The translations under genes and the position numbers were made by a program. A stretch of 64,000 nucleotides of DNA from Rhodococcus ruber NBRC 15591. GTDB taxonomy: Bacteria; Actinomycetota; Actinomycetes; Mycobacteriales; Mycobacteriaceae. The stretch covers positions 1 through 64,000 of the forward strand of contig NZ_BCXE01000021.1 of assembly GCF_001894945.1 (NCBI RefSeq), read 5' to 3'. Positions 52,762 to 62,134 of this stretch are shown here, piece after piece (the stretch's first letter is position 1; each line of letters opens with the position of its first letter). The notes beneath the pieces were generated by a model. It searched no databases. It was not told the DNA's origin and saw only the letters and a program-made list of their open reading frames with translations.

Positions 52762-55647
52762 TCAACGCAGCCGGCGCGGGCCGAGGTCGAGTGGGTGCGG
52801 CTCGGGACCGATCCGCAGGTGCGCGTCGGTGAGCTCGGCGCCGGTGGGGGACGCGAGGACCGGTTCGCACGCGATCTCCCGTACCTCCGGTAGGTCGTCG
52901 GCAAGGGCGGAGATGCGCTGGACCAGGTCGACGAGTGCCGACTTGCTGACCGGTTCGGTGTTGCGGTAGCCGGACAGCAGTGGCGCCGCCTTGGGGGCGT
53001 CGATCAGCTCGACGGCCTCGTCCTCGGTGACCGGCAGGACCCGGAAGGCGCGGTCGCCGAGCAGGTCGGAGATGACTCCGGCCAGACCGAACGAGATCAG
53101 CGACCCGAACGACGGGTCGTCCTGGACCTGCACGACGCATCCGATGCCCTTGGTGGCCATCTTCTGCACGTGCAGCAACGGCTCCCCCGAGACCGCGGCG
53201 AGGTCTCGGTACGCGATCCGCACCGCCTCGGGTCCGAGCAGATCCAGCCGCACACCGCTCAGGTCCGGCCGGTGCCGCCAGTGGGCGCCGGTGGCCTTCA
53301 CCGCGACGGGAAACCCGATCTCCTCCGCGGCGGCGACGGCTTCCTCGGCAGTGGTCACCGCCCGGAACTCCGCGATGTGCACGCCGTAGCACGCGAGCAG
53401 GAGTGCGGCCTCGGTGTCCGAGAGCCAGCGCCCCTCCGGCGACGTCGCGAGCCAACCCTCGACGAGGGTGCGGGCCTTCTCTGCGTCGATGCCCGCCGGG
53501 CGGACGACCTGGGAGGCGGGACGGCTGCGCCACTTGGCATACCGCCATGCCCGGGCCAGCGCGAGGGCCGCCCGCTCGGGACCCGGATACGAGGGCACCG
53601 AACCTCGGGTGGGGTGACCGTCGGGTCCGCGCACCGCGAGGACGTCGGGCAGGCCCTCGGTGGCGAGGAACGTCGTGAGCACCGGCTTGTCGGTGCCGGC
53701 AACGGCGTCGCGCAGGGCCTGCGCGTACGGCTCGACCGTCACGGCGACCGGCGGTACGAACACTGCGATCACCGCGTCGACATCGGTGGATTCGAGTGCG
53801 TGGGTGACGGCCGCCGCGAACTGCTGTGGGGACGCCGCGGCCCCCAGATCGACGGGTTCGCCGACGTGCAGGCCCTCACTCCGGGCGGCGTCGACGGCGA
53901 GCACACCCAGCGCCGTGGAGTTGCCCACCACCGCGACGCGCGGGCCGGCCGGCAGCGGCTGATAGCCGAACAACAGGGCCGAATCGAACAACTGGGAGAT
54001 CGAACCCACCTGCACGACCCCGGCCTGCTCGAACAGGTCCCGCACGATGGTGTCGTCCATTTCCCCCGTCCGGGCGGCCAGGACGGGGGGCACGGCGTGC
54101 CGACCGCTCTTGACGGCGACGATCGGCTTGCTGCGAGCCACGCGCCGGGCGATGCGCGAGAACTTGCGCGGATTGCCGAAGCTCTCGAGGTACAGCAGCA
54201 CCACCTCGGTGGCCGGATCGGTGTCCCAGTACTGCAGCAGGTCGTTGCCCGACAGGTCGGCGCGGTTGCCGGCGGAGACGAACGAGGACAGGCCGACGCC
54301 GGTCTTGGCGGCCTCGTCGAGGATCGCGATGCCCAGCGCGCCGGACTGGCAGAAGAAGCCGACGTTGCCGGCCGCGGGCAGCACGGGCGCGAGGGTGGCG
54401 TTGAGACGGACCTCGGGGTCGTTGTTGGCGACACCGAGGGCGTTCGGACCGATCAGCCGCATGCCGTGTGCCCGTGCCGCGTGCGCGAGGCGGCGTTCCG
54501 CGGCCCGGCCTTCCGGTCCGGTCTCGCCGAAGCCGGACGACACGACGAGCAGCGCCTTGACGCCCTTGGCGAGGCAGTCGTCGAGCACCGCGTCGATGGC
54601 CTCGGCCGGGACCGCCGCGATCGCGAGGTCGATGTCGTCGGGGATGTCGCGGACGGTCGGATAGGCCCGCACGCCGCGCACCGAGCGGTGCTCGGCGTTG
54701 ACCGGATAGACCGGGCCGGTGAAGCCGCTGCGCAGCATGTTGACCAGGACCGCGTTACCGACCTTGCGACTGTCGGTGGACGCGCCGATGACGGCGGCGC
54801 TGCCCGGGCTGAGCAGGTTGCGGACGCTCCGCGCCTCGGCGGCCCGTTCGCGGGCATTGCGTACCGACACCAGCGCCTCGGTGGGGTCGATGGCGAATTC
54901 GAGCCGCACCACGCCGCCCTCGAAACTACGGCTGACCTGGTATCCGGCCTCGCGGAACACCGTGACCATGTTGCGGTTCTCGGCGAGTACCTCCGCGACG
55001 AAGGTGTGGATGCCGTTCTCGGCGGCGGCGCCTGCCAGGTGCTCGAGCAGGATGGGGCCGAGACCGCGGCCCTGATGCGCGTCGGCGACGGTGAAGGCGA
55101 CCTCGGCGGACAGGCCGTCGCCCTCGGGCAGTCCCTCGTAGCGGCCGACCGCGATGATCTCCCCGCCGAGCAGGGCCACGAAGGCGACCCGGCGGTGGTG
55201 GTCGACCACGGTGAAGTTGAACAGGTCCCGTTTCGACATCGTCGGGTAGGGACCGAAGTAGCGAAGGTAGCGGGTGCGCTCCGAGAGTTTGCTGTGGAAA
55301 TCCACGAGCAGGTCCGCGTCCTCGGGGACGATGGGCCGCAGGTGCACGGCCTTCCCGTCGGAGGCCAGGACGTCCGCCACCCAGTGCTTGGGGTAGTTCC
55401 GCGCGACGGCGAGTGCCCGCTCCCGGGCGGCGTCCTTCTCCGCCTGGGCGCGCGCTGCGGCGTCGGCCTGCGTGCCGGCGGGTGCGTCGCCGTCGGGCGT
55501 CTGTCCCGCGGGGCCGTGAGGCGTGCCCTCGGATGCGGTGCTCTCGGATGCTGTGCTCTCGGATGCTGTGCTCTCGGATGCTGTGCTCTCGGATGCTGTG
55601 CTCTCGGATGCTGTGCTCTCGGATGCTGTGCTCTCGGATTCAGTCAC
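52762..55647 (-). CDS. GNAT/acyl-CoA synthetase (NDP-forming) fusion, Pat-like protein acetyltransferase
   Basis: A 961-residue fusion. Residues 5-39 are seven ESTAS repeats; about 65-95 a charged helix; about 95-250 GNAT (acetyl-CoA loop QGRGLG, 191-196); about 275-390 CoA-binding domain; about 400-700 succinyl-CoA-ligase-like; about 720-950 ATP-grasp. The phospho-His stretch SHTGAL of true acetyl-CoA synthetases reads AARTGEM, so the synthetase half is probably inactive and serves as a sensor, as known for Pat/Pka acetyltransferases. It probably acetylates lysines of acyl-CoA synthetases. Start GTG 55647 overlaps the acuC stop by 8 bp, so the deacetylase gene acuC is translated first and this gene is coupled to it. 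Confidence 0.88.
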   Translation of the reverse strand: MTESESTASESTASESTASESTASESTASESTASESTASEGTPHGPAGQTPDGDAPAGTQADAAARAQAEKDAARERALAVARNYPKHWVADVLASDGKAVHLRPIVPEDADLLVDFHSKLSERTRYLRYFGPYPTMSKRDLFNFTVVDHHRRVAFVALLGGEIIAVGRYEGLPEGDGLSAEVAFTVADAHQGRGLGPILLEHLAGAAAENGIHTFVAEVLAENRNMVTVFREAGYQVSRSFEGGVVRLEFAIDPTEALVSVRNARERAAEARSVRNLLSPGSAAVIGASTDSRKVGNAVLVNMLRSGFTGPVYPVNAEHRSVRGVRAYPTVRDIPDDIDLAIAAVPAEAIDAVLDDCLAKGVKALLVVSSGFGETGPEGRAAERRLAHAARAHGMRLIGPNALGVANNDPEVRLNATLAPVLPAAGNVGFFCQSGALGIAILDEAAKTGVGLSSFVSAGNRADLSGNDLLQYWDTDPATEVVLLYLESFGNPRKFSRIARRVARSKPIVAVKSGRHAVPPVLAARTGEMDDTIVRDLFEQAGVVQVGSISQLFDSALLFGYQPLPAGPRVAVVGNSTALGVLAVDAARSEGLHVGEPVDLGAAASPQQFAAAVTHALESTDVDAVIAVFVPPVAVTVEPYAQALRDAVAGTDKPVLTTFLATEGLPDVLAVRGPDGHPTRGSVPSYPGPERAALALARAWRYAKWRSRPASQVVRPAGIDAEKARTLVEGWLATSPEGRWLSDTEAALLLACYGVHIAEFRAVTTAEEAVAAAEEIGFPVAVKATGAHWRHRPDLSGVRLDLLGPEAVRIAYRDLAAVSGEPLLHVQKMATKGIGCVVQVQDDPSFGSLISFGLAGVISDLLGDRAFRVLPVTEDEAVELIDAPKAAPLLSGYRNTEPVSKSALVDLVQRISALADDLPEVREIACEPVLASPTGAELTDAHLRIGPEPHPLDLGPRRLR
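55531..55635. repeat. Seven 15-bp repeats encoding ESTAS at fusion N-terminus
   Basis: Seven consecutive copies of a 15-bp unit (CTCTCGGATGCTGTG on the plus strand) encode residues 5-39. Six are near-identical in sequence; the most promoter-distal has GCGGTG instead of GCTGTG. Low divergence indicates recent expansion; unit length of 15 keeps the reading frame. Confidence 0.9.
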
Positions 55648-56911
55648 GCGGGTCCTCCGGGTCCAGGCCGAGCAGCGGGAAGCAGGCCCGACGGGTGGCG
55701 ACGATGGCCGAGTCGACTCGGCTGAGGGCACGATCGAACGAGGCGACGCCGGTCTCGGGGGTGCCGCCGGGACCGTCCCACGGCAGATACGCCACGTCGC
55801 CGCCCTCCCCCATCACGGTCGGCAGATCGACCCCCGGTGCCATCGCAGCGACCCGCTCCCGCCATTCGCCGGGAATCGGCGTAGCGGGGTCGATCTCGCG
55901 GTCGAGCACGGCGGCGATCAGGTGGGTCCACGATCGCGGTACCACCCGCACCAGCCCGTAGCCACCCCCTCCGACGGCGAGCCACCGACCCTCGCAGTGC
56001 CGGTCCGCGAGCTCACGCATCGCCAGGTACGCCGCGCGTTGACCGTCGACGGTCAACGAGAGGTCGGCCAGCGGATCCTCCCGGTGGCTGTCGGCACCGC
56101 ACTGGCTGATGATGATCTGCGGCCGGAACGCGGCGACCGCCGCGGGGACGACGGCGTGGAACGCGCGCAGCCACAGGGCGTCGACGGTGCCGGGCAGGAC
56201 CGGCAGGTTGACCGCGGTGCCCTCGGCGGCACCGGTACCGATCTCGCTGGACCAGCCGGTGTTCGGCCACAGCGTCGCGGGGTGCTGGTGGACGGAGACG
56301 GTGAGCACCCGGGGATCGCCGAGGAACGCGTGCTGCACTCCGTCGCCGTGGTGGGCGTCGACATCGAGGTAGGCGATCCGGTCGAAGCCGTTGTCGAGGA
56401 GCCACGAGATCGCGATGGCGGCGTCGTTGTAGACGCAGAATCCGGCGGCCCAGTCGGCCATCGCGTGGTGCATCCCGCCGCCGATGCTCACCGCCCGCCG
56501 GGTGCGGCCGGCCGCGATCTCGCGCGCGGCCGCGAGGGTGCCGCCCGCGAGGACGGCGCTCGCCTCGTGCATGCGCGGGAAGATCGGGTTGTCCTCGGTG
56601 CCGAGACCGTGCGGGGCCTCCGGTCCGGCGGTCGAGCCGGGAGGCAGGTTGCCGGCGTGCTTGACGGCCTCGACGTAGGCGGGGGTGTGGATGCGCAGCA
56701 GATCGGCGTCGGTCGCGGCCGGCGGGCGCAGGGTCTCCACCCCCTCGAGCAGGCCGAGACCCCGGGACAACGCCATCGTGAGATCGAGCCGGGTGGGGTT
56801 CATCGGGTGGGACGGACCCCACCGGTAGTCGAGGTAGTCCGGACTCCACACCACCACTCGGTCGCCGCTCGGATGTGTCGGATCGCCCGTCGCGGCGGAG
56901 GTCGTGGTCAT
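55640..56911 (-). CDS. acuC: Acetoin-utilisation-type deacetylase AcuC (class I HDAC fold)
   Basis: A 423-residue arginase/deacetylase-fold enzyme. Zinc and catalytic residues lie in GGGMHHAMADWAAGFCVYNDAAIAI (tandem His), DVDAHHGDGVQHAF (D-x-H) and QCGADSHREDPLADLSLT (second Asp); the GGGGYG motif is VGGGGYGLVRV. It removes acetyl groups from lysine, notably of acetyl-CoA synthetase in B. subtilis (acuABC). Its 8-bp overlap with the downstream Pat-like acetyltransferase gene suggests opposing enzymes made from one message. ATG 56911 (MTTTSAATGD) is chosen. Divergent from ideR by 150 bp. Confidence 0.93.
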   Translation of the reverse strand: MTTTSAATGDPTHPSGDRVVVWSPDYLDYRWGPSHPMNPTRLDLTMALSRGLGLLEGVETLRPPAATDADLLRIHTPAYVEAVKHAGNLPPGSTAGPEAPHGLGTEDNPIFPRMHEASAVLAGGTLAAAREIAAGRTRRAVSIGGGMHHAMADWAAGFCVYNDAAIAISWLLDNGFDRIAYLDVDAHHGDGVQHAFLGDPRVLTVSVHQHPATLWPNTGWSSEIGTGAAEGTAVNLPVLPGTVDALWLRAFHAVVPAAVAAFRPQIIISQCGADSHREDPLADLSLTVDGQRAAYLAMRELADRHCEGRWLAVGGGGYGLVRVVPRSWTHLIAAVLDREIDPATPIPGEWRERVAAMAPGVDLPTVMGEGGDVAYLPWDGPGGTPETGVASFDRALSRVDSAIVATRRACFPLLGLDPEDPRD

Positions 56912-57030
56912 GGCCACAAAGCTACTGCGCCGCTCCGGGTGACGCGAGTGCCCGAAGACCTCGGCGTGCCCACCGCCCACCGCGCCGGGCGGGGCCGCTC
57001 GGGGTTCACCCGCCGGGGGTTTCGCCCGGT

Positions 57031-57036
57031 TAGAAT
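57031..57036 (+). promoter_or_regulatory. ideR: -10 element of ideR
   Basis: TAGAAT (57031-57036) would start ideR transcription at about 57043, 19 nt before GTG 57062, with GAAGGGG as ribosome-binding site. No -35 consensus and no IdeR-box palindrome is visible here. Confidence 0.5.
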
Positions 57037-57061
57037 CGGCCGCAGACGAAGGGGTGTGAGA

Positions 57062-57748
57062 GTGAAGGACCTGGTCGATACCACGGAGATGTACCTCCGG
57101 ACGATCTACGACTTGGAGGAAGAGGGCGTCGTGCCGCTGCGTGCGCGCATCGCCGAACGCCTGGAGCAGAGCGGCCCGACTGTGAGTCAGACCGTCGCCC
57201 GGATGGAGCGGGACGGGCTGCTGCGGGTGGCGGGCGACCGGCACCTCGAGCTGACCGAGAAGGGCCGCGATCTGGCGGTGTCGGTCATGCGCAAGCATCG
57301 GCTCGCCGAGCGGCTGCTCGTGGACGTGATCGGCCTCGACTGGGAGAACGTGCACGCCGAGGCCTGCCGCTGGGAACACGTGATGAGCGAGGAGGTCGAG
57401 CGCCGCCTCGTCGAGGTGCTGCACAACCCCACGACGTCGCCGTACGGCAACCCCATCCCCGGACTGGACCAGCTCGGCCTGGACCGGCCGGTGGCGGCGG
57501 ACGAGCCGCTGGTCCGGCTCACCGAGATTCCGCCGGGTAAGCCGACCGCCGTGGTCGTGCGACGGCTCGCCGAATACGTGCAGTCCGATCACGAGGTGAT
57601 CGGCCGGCTGCGGGAGGCGGGGATCGTGCCCGACGCACGCGTTACAGTCGAGACGAAGCCTGGGTCGGTGGTCATCAACGTGCCCGGCCACGACGGCTTC
57701 GAACTTTCCGACGAAATGGCCCACGCGGTGCAGGTGAAGCAGGTCTGA
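57062..57748 (+). CDS. ideR: Iron-dependent repressor IdeR (DtxR family)
   Basis: A 228-residue DtxR-type repressor. [30 protein letters not shown]. All metal ligands are present: Met10, Cys102, Glu105, His106 (primary/ancillary site 2) and His79, Glu83, His98 (site 1). The C-terminal SH3-like domain starts at about residue 150. With Fe2+ it represses siderophore genes and activates storage. GTG 57062 aligns Met10 with the known ligand. A hairpin 11 bp after the stop separates it from galE. Confidence 0.96.
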   Translation: MKDLVDTTEMYLRTIYDLEEEGVVPLRARIAERLEQSGPTVSQTVARMERDGLLRVAGDRHLELTEKGRDLAVSVMRKHRLAERLLVDVIGLDWENVHAEACRWEHVMSEEVERRLVEVLHNPTTSPYGNPIPGLDQLGLDRPVAADEPLVRLTEIPPGKPTAVVVRRLAEYVQSDHEVIGRLREAGIVPDARVTVETKPGSVVINVPGHDGFELSDEMAHAVQVKQV

Positions 57749-57758
57749 GGCAGGCCCG

Positions 57759-57785
57759 TTCGCCGGCCCTGCGCGGGCCGGCGAA
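57759..57785 (+). terminator. Hairpin between ideR and galE
   Basis: TTCGCCGGCCC (57759-57769) pairs with GGGCCGGCGAA (57775-57785), 11 bp with a 5-nt loop, ending 15 nt before the galE GTG. No U-tract follows. It may be a weak terminator/attenuator or simply an mRNA processing signal. Confidence 0.4.
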
Positions 57786-57800
57786 GAAGGGGCGCACAGC

Positions 57801-58793
57801 GTGAGGCTTCTGGTGACCGGCGGCGCCGGGTATGTGGGCAGCGTCTGCAGCACGGTGCTGCTCGAGCAGGGACACGAGGTGGTGGTCCTCGACGATCTGT
57901 CCACCGGCAACGCCGACGCCGTGCCGGCCGGCGCGGAGTTCGTCGAGGGCGACATCGCCACCGCCGCCGCGACGGTGCTCGGCGACGGCGCTCGGCCCCG
58001 ATTCGACGGTGTGCTGCATTTCGCGGCGCAGTCGCTGGTCGGCGAGTCCGTCGAACAGCCGGACAAGTACTGGCACGGCAACGTCGTCGCGACCCTCGCC
58101 CTGCTCGACGCGATCCGGCGATCGGGAACTCCGCGGCTGGTGTTCTCGTCGACGGCGGCGACGTACGGCGAACCGGAGCAGGTCCCGATCACCGAGGACG
58201 CCCCCGCCCGTCCCACCAACCCGTACGGCGCCACGAAACTCGCCATCGACCATGCGATCTCGTCCTACACGCGGGCCTACGGGCTGGCCGCGACGAGCCT
58301 GCGTTACTTCAACGTCGCGGGTGCGTACCACGGCGCCGGGGAGAACCGCGTGGTCGAGACCCACCTGATTCCGCTCGTGCTGCAGGTGGCCCTCGGCCAG
58401 CGCGAGCACATCTCGGTGTTCGGCACCGACTGGCCGACCAAGGACGGTACGGCGGTGCGGGACTACATCCATGTCAAGGACCTCGCCGACGCCCATCTTC
58501 TGGCACTGGAGTCCGCCCGTCCCGGCGAACACGCCGTCTACAACCTCGGCAGCGGTGAGGGTTTCACCGTCCGGGAGGTCATCGAGGCGTGTCGCCGGGT
58601 GACGGGGCTGCCTATCACGGTCGTCGACGCCGCCCGGCGTGCCGGGGACCCGGCCGTGCTGATCGCCTCGAGCCGCCGCGCCGTCGAGGAACTGGGCTGG
58701 AAGCCGCAGCACACGAGCCTCGACGAGATCGTCACCGACGCGTGGGCCTACCTGCAGGGGCTCGGCGACCGGTCGCACGCGGCACGGCGCTGA
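57801..58793 (+). CDS. galE: UDP-glucose 4-epimerase
   Basis: A 330-residue extended short-chain dehydrogenase/reductase. The NAD site is GGAGYVGS (7-14), the catalytic Ser/Tyr/Lys are in [11 protein letters not shown] and NPYGATK, and [17 protein letters not shown] and [12 protein letters not shown] are the typical GalE segments. It interconverts UDP-glucose and UDP-galactose, supplying galactan for arabinogalactan. Adjacent to ideR as dtxR-galE is in corynebacteria. GTG 57801; separated from ideR by 52 bp and a hairpin. Confidence 0.93.
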   Translation: MRLLVTGGAGYVGSVCSTVLLEQGHEVVVLDDLSTGNADAVPAGAEFVEGDIATAAATVLGDGARPRFDGVLHFAAQSLVGESVEQPDKYWHGNVVATLALLDAIRRSGTPRLVFSSTAATYGEPEQVPITEDAPARPTNPYGATKLAIDHAISSYTRAYGLAATSLRYFNVAGAYHGAGENRVVETHLIPLVLQVALGQREHISVFGTDWPTKDGTAVRDYIHVKDLADAHLLALESARPGEHAVYNLGSGEGFTVREVIEACRRVTGLPITVVDAARRAGDPAVLIASSRRAVEELGWKPQHTSLDEIVTDAWAYLQGLGDRSHAARR

Positions 58794-58803
58794 GCGGCCG
58801 AGG

Positions 58804-59937
58804 TCACGCCGCCGGCTCCGGCGGGGGCATTCGCACCCCGAGCCGCGCGGCGATCTCGTAGCCGGTGTCGGCGAGACCGCGCACGGTGTGCGGCCGCAAC
58901 CCGGCCTGCAGGGCCTGGTCGAGAAGGTCGGCCAGCCGGTGCCGCGGATTCGATTCGAGTGCGACACCCAAAGCGACCCCGGCGAGCGGCCCGTCGCCAC
59001 GTACGTATGCGCTGTAGCCGACGAGAGCGGCGGCCTCGGCTCGTTCCGGGTCCGGGAGACGCCGGGTGAGCGCGATCCACAATCGTTCGGCAGTGTCGGA
59101 CTCGGCACCCGTCGCGAGGGCCATCACCGCGTCCCGCACGGTCGAGTTCGACAGCAGGACTGCGAGTTCGGCGAGTTCGGGGGCGAGCAGTTCGGCGCCG
59201 TCGCCGTGCCGGGCGATGTGACTCAGGACGGCCTCGAGTTCCTGACGGTCGGCGCGCTCGCGGCCGCCGGCACGGACGGCGAGTTCGTAGGCGAGGTCGC
59301 GGGTGTCGATCGCCTCGTCGATGTGGTCGGCGACCTGCAGCCGTCCGGGCATCGGCACGGGGGCCAGCAGGTCGGCGAGTTCGGCGCGCGACCGTCGGAT
59401 GGCTCCGCCCTCGAAGACCCGAGCGGCGGCGACGGGTGAGGCCTGCGGGTCCGGCACCGTCCCGTGCACGCCGCCGACGAGCGCGAACCATATCTTGCCA
59501 CAGGCGACTTCGGAGACGGCGTGGGCGCCGGCGATGCGGATCCCGTGACGATCGAGACGGACGGCGAAGTCGTCGAGCAAGCGGCAGGCTGCGGCGACGG
59601 CGGGGGCGTCCGGATGGTCGAGGCGGTCGTCGACGAGGACGACGAGCACGGCGTCGGCGCCCTCCCGGTCGCAGAGCGCACCGAACCGCTCGAAGACGTC
59701 ACGCATCGCGGCCGGTACCGGATCGTCCTCGCCGGGAGGCAGCATCAGGTCGTGGCGCATGACGGCGCCGACGGCCGCGGACCGGGCGCCGTCGCGTCCG
59801 CCACCCGCGTCGGACGCGAGACTCAGCACGATCAGCGACCGCGCGGGAAGGAAGCCGAGCATGGCCGGCACGGCGGCGATCAGTTCACCCGGATCGGTGA
59901 GTCGCAGCGGGCGGGGCGAGGAAGTCGATGTGGTCAT
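58804..59937 (-). CDS. DUF4192 family protein
   Basis: A 377-residue protein. N-terminal LTDPGELIAAVPAMLGFLPARSLIVLSL is the family signature (PxxLGFxPxxSxV), and the C-terminus (ALVGYSAYVRGDGPLAGVALGVALESNPRHRLADLLDQAL) is helical. Large actinobacterial family of unknown function, counterpart of Rv2712c. No motif for catalysis is seen. It is soluble. ATG 59937. Convergent with galE by 10 bp. Confidence 0.87.
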   Translation of the reverse strand: MTTSTSSPRPLRLTDPGELIAAVPAMLGFLPARSLIVLSLASDAGGGRDGARSAAVGAVMRHDLMLPPGEDDPVPAAMRDVFERFGALCDREGADAVLVVLVDDRLDHPDAPAVAAACRLLDDFAVRLDRHGIRIAGAHAVSEVACGKIWFALVGGVHGTVPDPQASPVAAARVFEGGAIRRSRAELADLLAPVPMPGRLQVADHIDEAIDTRDLAYELAVRAGGRERADRQELEAVLSHIARHGDGAELLAPELAELAVLLSNSTVRDAVMALATGAESDTAERLWIALTRRLPDPERAEAAALVGYSAYVRGDGPLAGVALGVALESNPRHRLADLLDQALQAGLRPHTVRGLADTGYEIAARLGVRMPPPEPAA

Positions 59938-60101
59938 GGCCCGACTGTCCCCGACGGTCCGCGCCCCCGGAGACCGTGCGACCCGGATTCGCCGAATCTG
60001 GGGACGAACGCCCCGGTTGTGGACAACTACGGCGGTTGCGGGAGTCCGGACCGCCCGTTGTCGGCGGGCGCTGGTAGCGTGCCGCGCTCGAGCGACTGCA
60101 C

Positions 60102-60860
60102 TCAGGCGGCGCGAACACGCTCCACGCTCGCGTCGAAGACCCGGGTGAGGCCGCCGGTGTCGGCGGGCCCGGCACCGAAGGACATGTAGGTCACCAGCAC
60201 CCGCACGTCGCCGAGCTGGGCGATGCGGCTGGTCATCGACTGGGTGACCACCTCCCGGCCCTCCCCCGACCGGACGGTCCGGGTGAAGGCGAGGGTCTCG
60301 ACCCCCGGGGGCGCCGGGGGCGCCGACGGGTCGAGCGTGGTGGTCACGGTGGCGGTGACGCCCCGGCGGGTCGCCGCGACGACGGGGCATTCGACGAGAT
60401 GCTCGCGGTAGGCGGCCAGCTCGTCGGTGACGGCGACGAGTTCCACCGAGATGGTGGCCCGGCTGTCGTTGTCCGTGCCGACCACCATCGCGGTCCCGTC
60501 CGGGCCGAAATTCTGCGGCGGTGGCAGGCAGCCGGGTGGATCCACCTTGGCACCCTCGGGCACGCCCGTGAGATCGGGAGCGGCCTGGGCGACCGCCTGC
60601 GGCGGGAGTACCACCGCGTCGTACGGCTCGGGGAACTCCTCGGGGGGCAGCAGCAGTTCGGCGAGGGGGCGGCTCGCGGTCGCGGCGTCGCCCGTGGTGG
60701 CCAGCGCGGCCGGCTCGGGCTGGGGTGTCCCGCCGACGGTCGACGAGCACCCGGCGGCGAGCAGCAGCACCGCGCCGAACGCGGTGGCGCCCAGCCGGCG
60801 GCCGGGGGCCGGGGGGCGGCGCGGCGGCCGGACGTCGTCTCCTGCGCTGTGGGGTGCCAC
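60102..60860 (-). CDS. Secreted lipoprotein, unknown function
   Basis: A 252-residue lipoprotein: basic start (RPPRRPPAPGRR), hydrophobic LGATAFGAVLLLAAG and lipobox LAAGC with Cys38. The body contains FPEPYDAVVL, PPGCLPPPQNFGPDGTAMVVG and a later CPVVAA, so two Cys may form a disulfide outside; this resembles mycobacterial DUF5642/sensor-type lipoproteins only weakly. GTG 60860 is the start. It may be transcribed with the DUF4192 gene 164 bp downstream. Confidence 0.75.
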   Translation of the reverse strand: MAPHSAGDDVRPPRRPPAPGRRLGATAFGAVLLLAAGCSSTVGGTPQPEPAALATTGDAATASRPLAELLLPPEEFPEPYDAVVLPPQAVAQAAPDLTGVPEGAKVDPPGCLPPPQNFGPDGTAMVVGTDNDSRATISVELVAVTDELAAYREHLVECPVVAATRRGVTATVTTTLDPSAPPAPPGVETLAFTRTVRSGEGREVVTQSMTSRIAQLGDVRVLVTYMSFGAGPADTGGLTRVFDASVERVRAA

Positions 60861-60998
60861 CGGACCTCCGCTGTCGCGTTCCGCCGGGTCACGCCCCGGC
60901 GGAAGCTGATCATCAGTTCAACTAGACTCGAACTCCACCATGCCACGCCGGGGACCCGGCGGTATCACGGCGCCCCGGATCGAACGGAGGATGTTCGC

Positions 60999-61952
60999 AT
61001 GGACGACCAGTCCCGCATGTACGAGCTCGAGTTCCCTGCGCCCCGGTTGACGTCCGCGGACGGCGAGGGCCCCGTCCTGGTGCACGGCCTCGAAGGGTTC
61101 GCCGACGCGGGGCATGCGGTACGGCTCGCCACCACACACCTGCGGGAGAGCCTCGAAAGCGAGCTCGTCGCGTCGTTCGCCGTGGACGAGCTGATCGACT
61201 ACCGGTCCCGGCGCCCGACCATGACGTTCAAGGCCGATCACTTCTCGGATTACGCCGCCCCGGAACTCAACCTGTACGCCCTGATCGACACCGCCGGTAC
61301 TCCCTTCCTGCTTCTCGCCGGCGCGGAGCCCGACCTGAAATGGGAGCGGTTCATCACCGCGGTGCGCCTGCTGGCCGAGCAGTTCGGCGTCCGGCGCACG
61401 ATCGGGATCAGCGCGATCCCGATGGCGATTCCCCACACCCGCCCACTGGGCGTGACCGCGCACTCGACGAACAAGGACCTGATCGCCGATCACCATCGCT
61501 GGACGGGCGAACTGCAGGTGCCGGCGGGGGTGTCGTCACTGCTCGAGCTGCGGATGGCGCAGCACGGTCACGAGTCGGTGGGGTTCTCGGTCCACGTGCC
61601 GCACTACCTGGCACAGACCGACTATCCGGGTGCCGCCGAGACGCTGCTCGAGAACGTCGCCGAAGCCGGGGGCCTCGGGCTGCCCCTGGCCGCGCTCGGC
61701 GAAGCCGCCGCGCGCGTGCGCGAGCAGATCGACGAGCACATCGCCCAGAACGAGGAAGTGCAGGCGGTGGTCCGGGGACTCGAGCGGCAGTACGACAGCT
61801 ATGTCGCCGCGCAGGAGCAGCAGGCTGCCCAGCTGCCGACGGACGAGAATCTGCCGACCGGCGAGGAGATCGGCGCCGAGTTCGAACGTTTCCTCGCCGA
61901 GTACGAGGATCGCGGCGGAAACGGGCCGGGTGAGGCGGAACCGCCCGCCTGA
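60999..61952 (+). CDS. PAC2 family (proteasome assembly chaperone-like) protein
   Basis: A 317-residue protein. The PAC2 fold is in VLVHGLEGFADAGHAVRLATTHL...FLLLAGAEPDLKWERFITAVRLLAEQFGVRRTIGISAIPMAIPHTRP...STNKDLIADHHRW...GFSVHVPHYLAQTDYP. A C-terminal helical region (EQIDEHIAQNEEVQAVVRGLERQYDSYVAAQEQQ) is coiled-coil-like. Eukaryotic PAC2 helps proteasome assembly; actinobacteria have 20S proteasomes, but a bacterial role is unproven. ATG 60999 follows GGAGG by 8 nt; Rv2714 counterpart. Confidence 0.9.
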   Translation: MDDQSRMYELEFPAPRLTSADGEGPVLVHGLEGFADAGHAVRLATTHLRESLESELVASFAVDELIDYRSRRPTMTFKADHFSDYAAPELNLYALIDTAGTPFLLLAGAEPDLKWERFITAVRLLAEQFGVRRTIGISAIPMAIPHTRPLGVTAHSTNKDLIADHHRWTGELQVPAGVSSLLELRMAQHGHESVGFSVHVPHYLAQTDYPGAAETLLENVAEAGGLGLPLAALGEAAARVREQIDEHIAQNEEVQAVVRGLERQYDSYVAAQEQQAAQLPTDENLPTGEEIGAEFERFLAEYEDRGGNGPGEAEPPA

Positions 61953-62134
61953 CCGGGTTCGAATCGCCGCCGGTCCGACCCCTGATCATTACTCTCTCGT
62001 TACCTTTGACGTTGTGCAGGTCACATACAGTCAGTACGCTCGGTTCGACGAGTTGAGCGGAAGGGTCGGGCCGGCGACGGTCCGGCGCCTCGGACGACAC
62101 AGGTCGACGAGGATCCGGCGGTCAGGAGACGCAC

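Noticed and set aside
57000-57062. IdeR box for autoregulation of ideR
   Set aside because: No 19-bp TTAGGTTAGGCTAACCTAA-like palindrome is present in the promoter.
61995-62025. CRP/GlxR site TGTGCAGGTCACA
   Set aside because: The half-sites are only 3 bp apart, not 6, and the first lacks the A; spacing is wrong.
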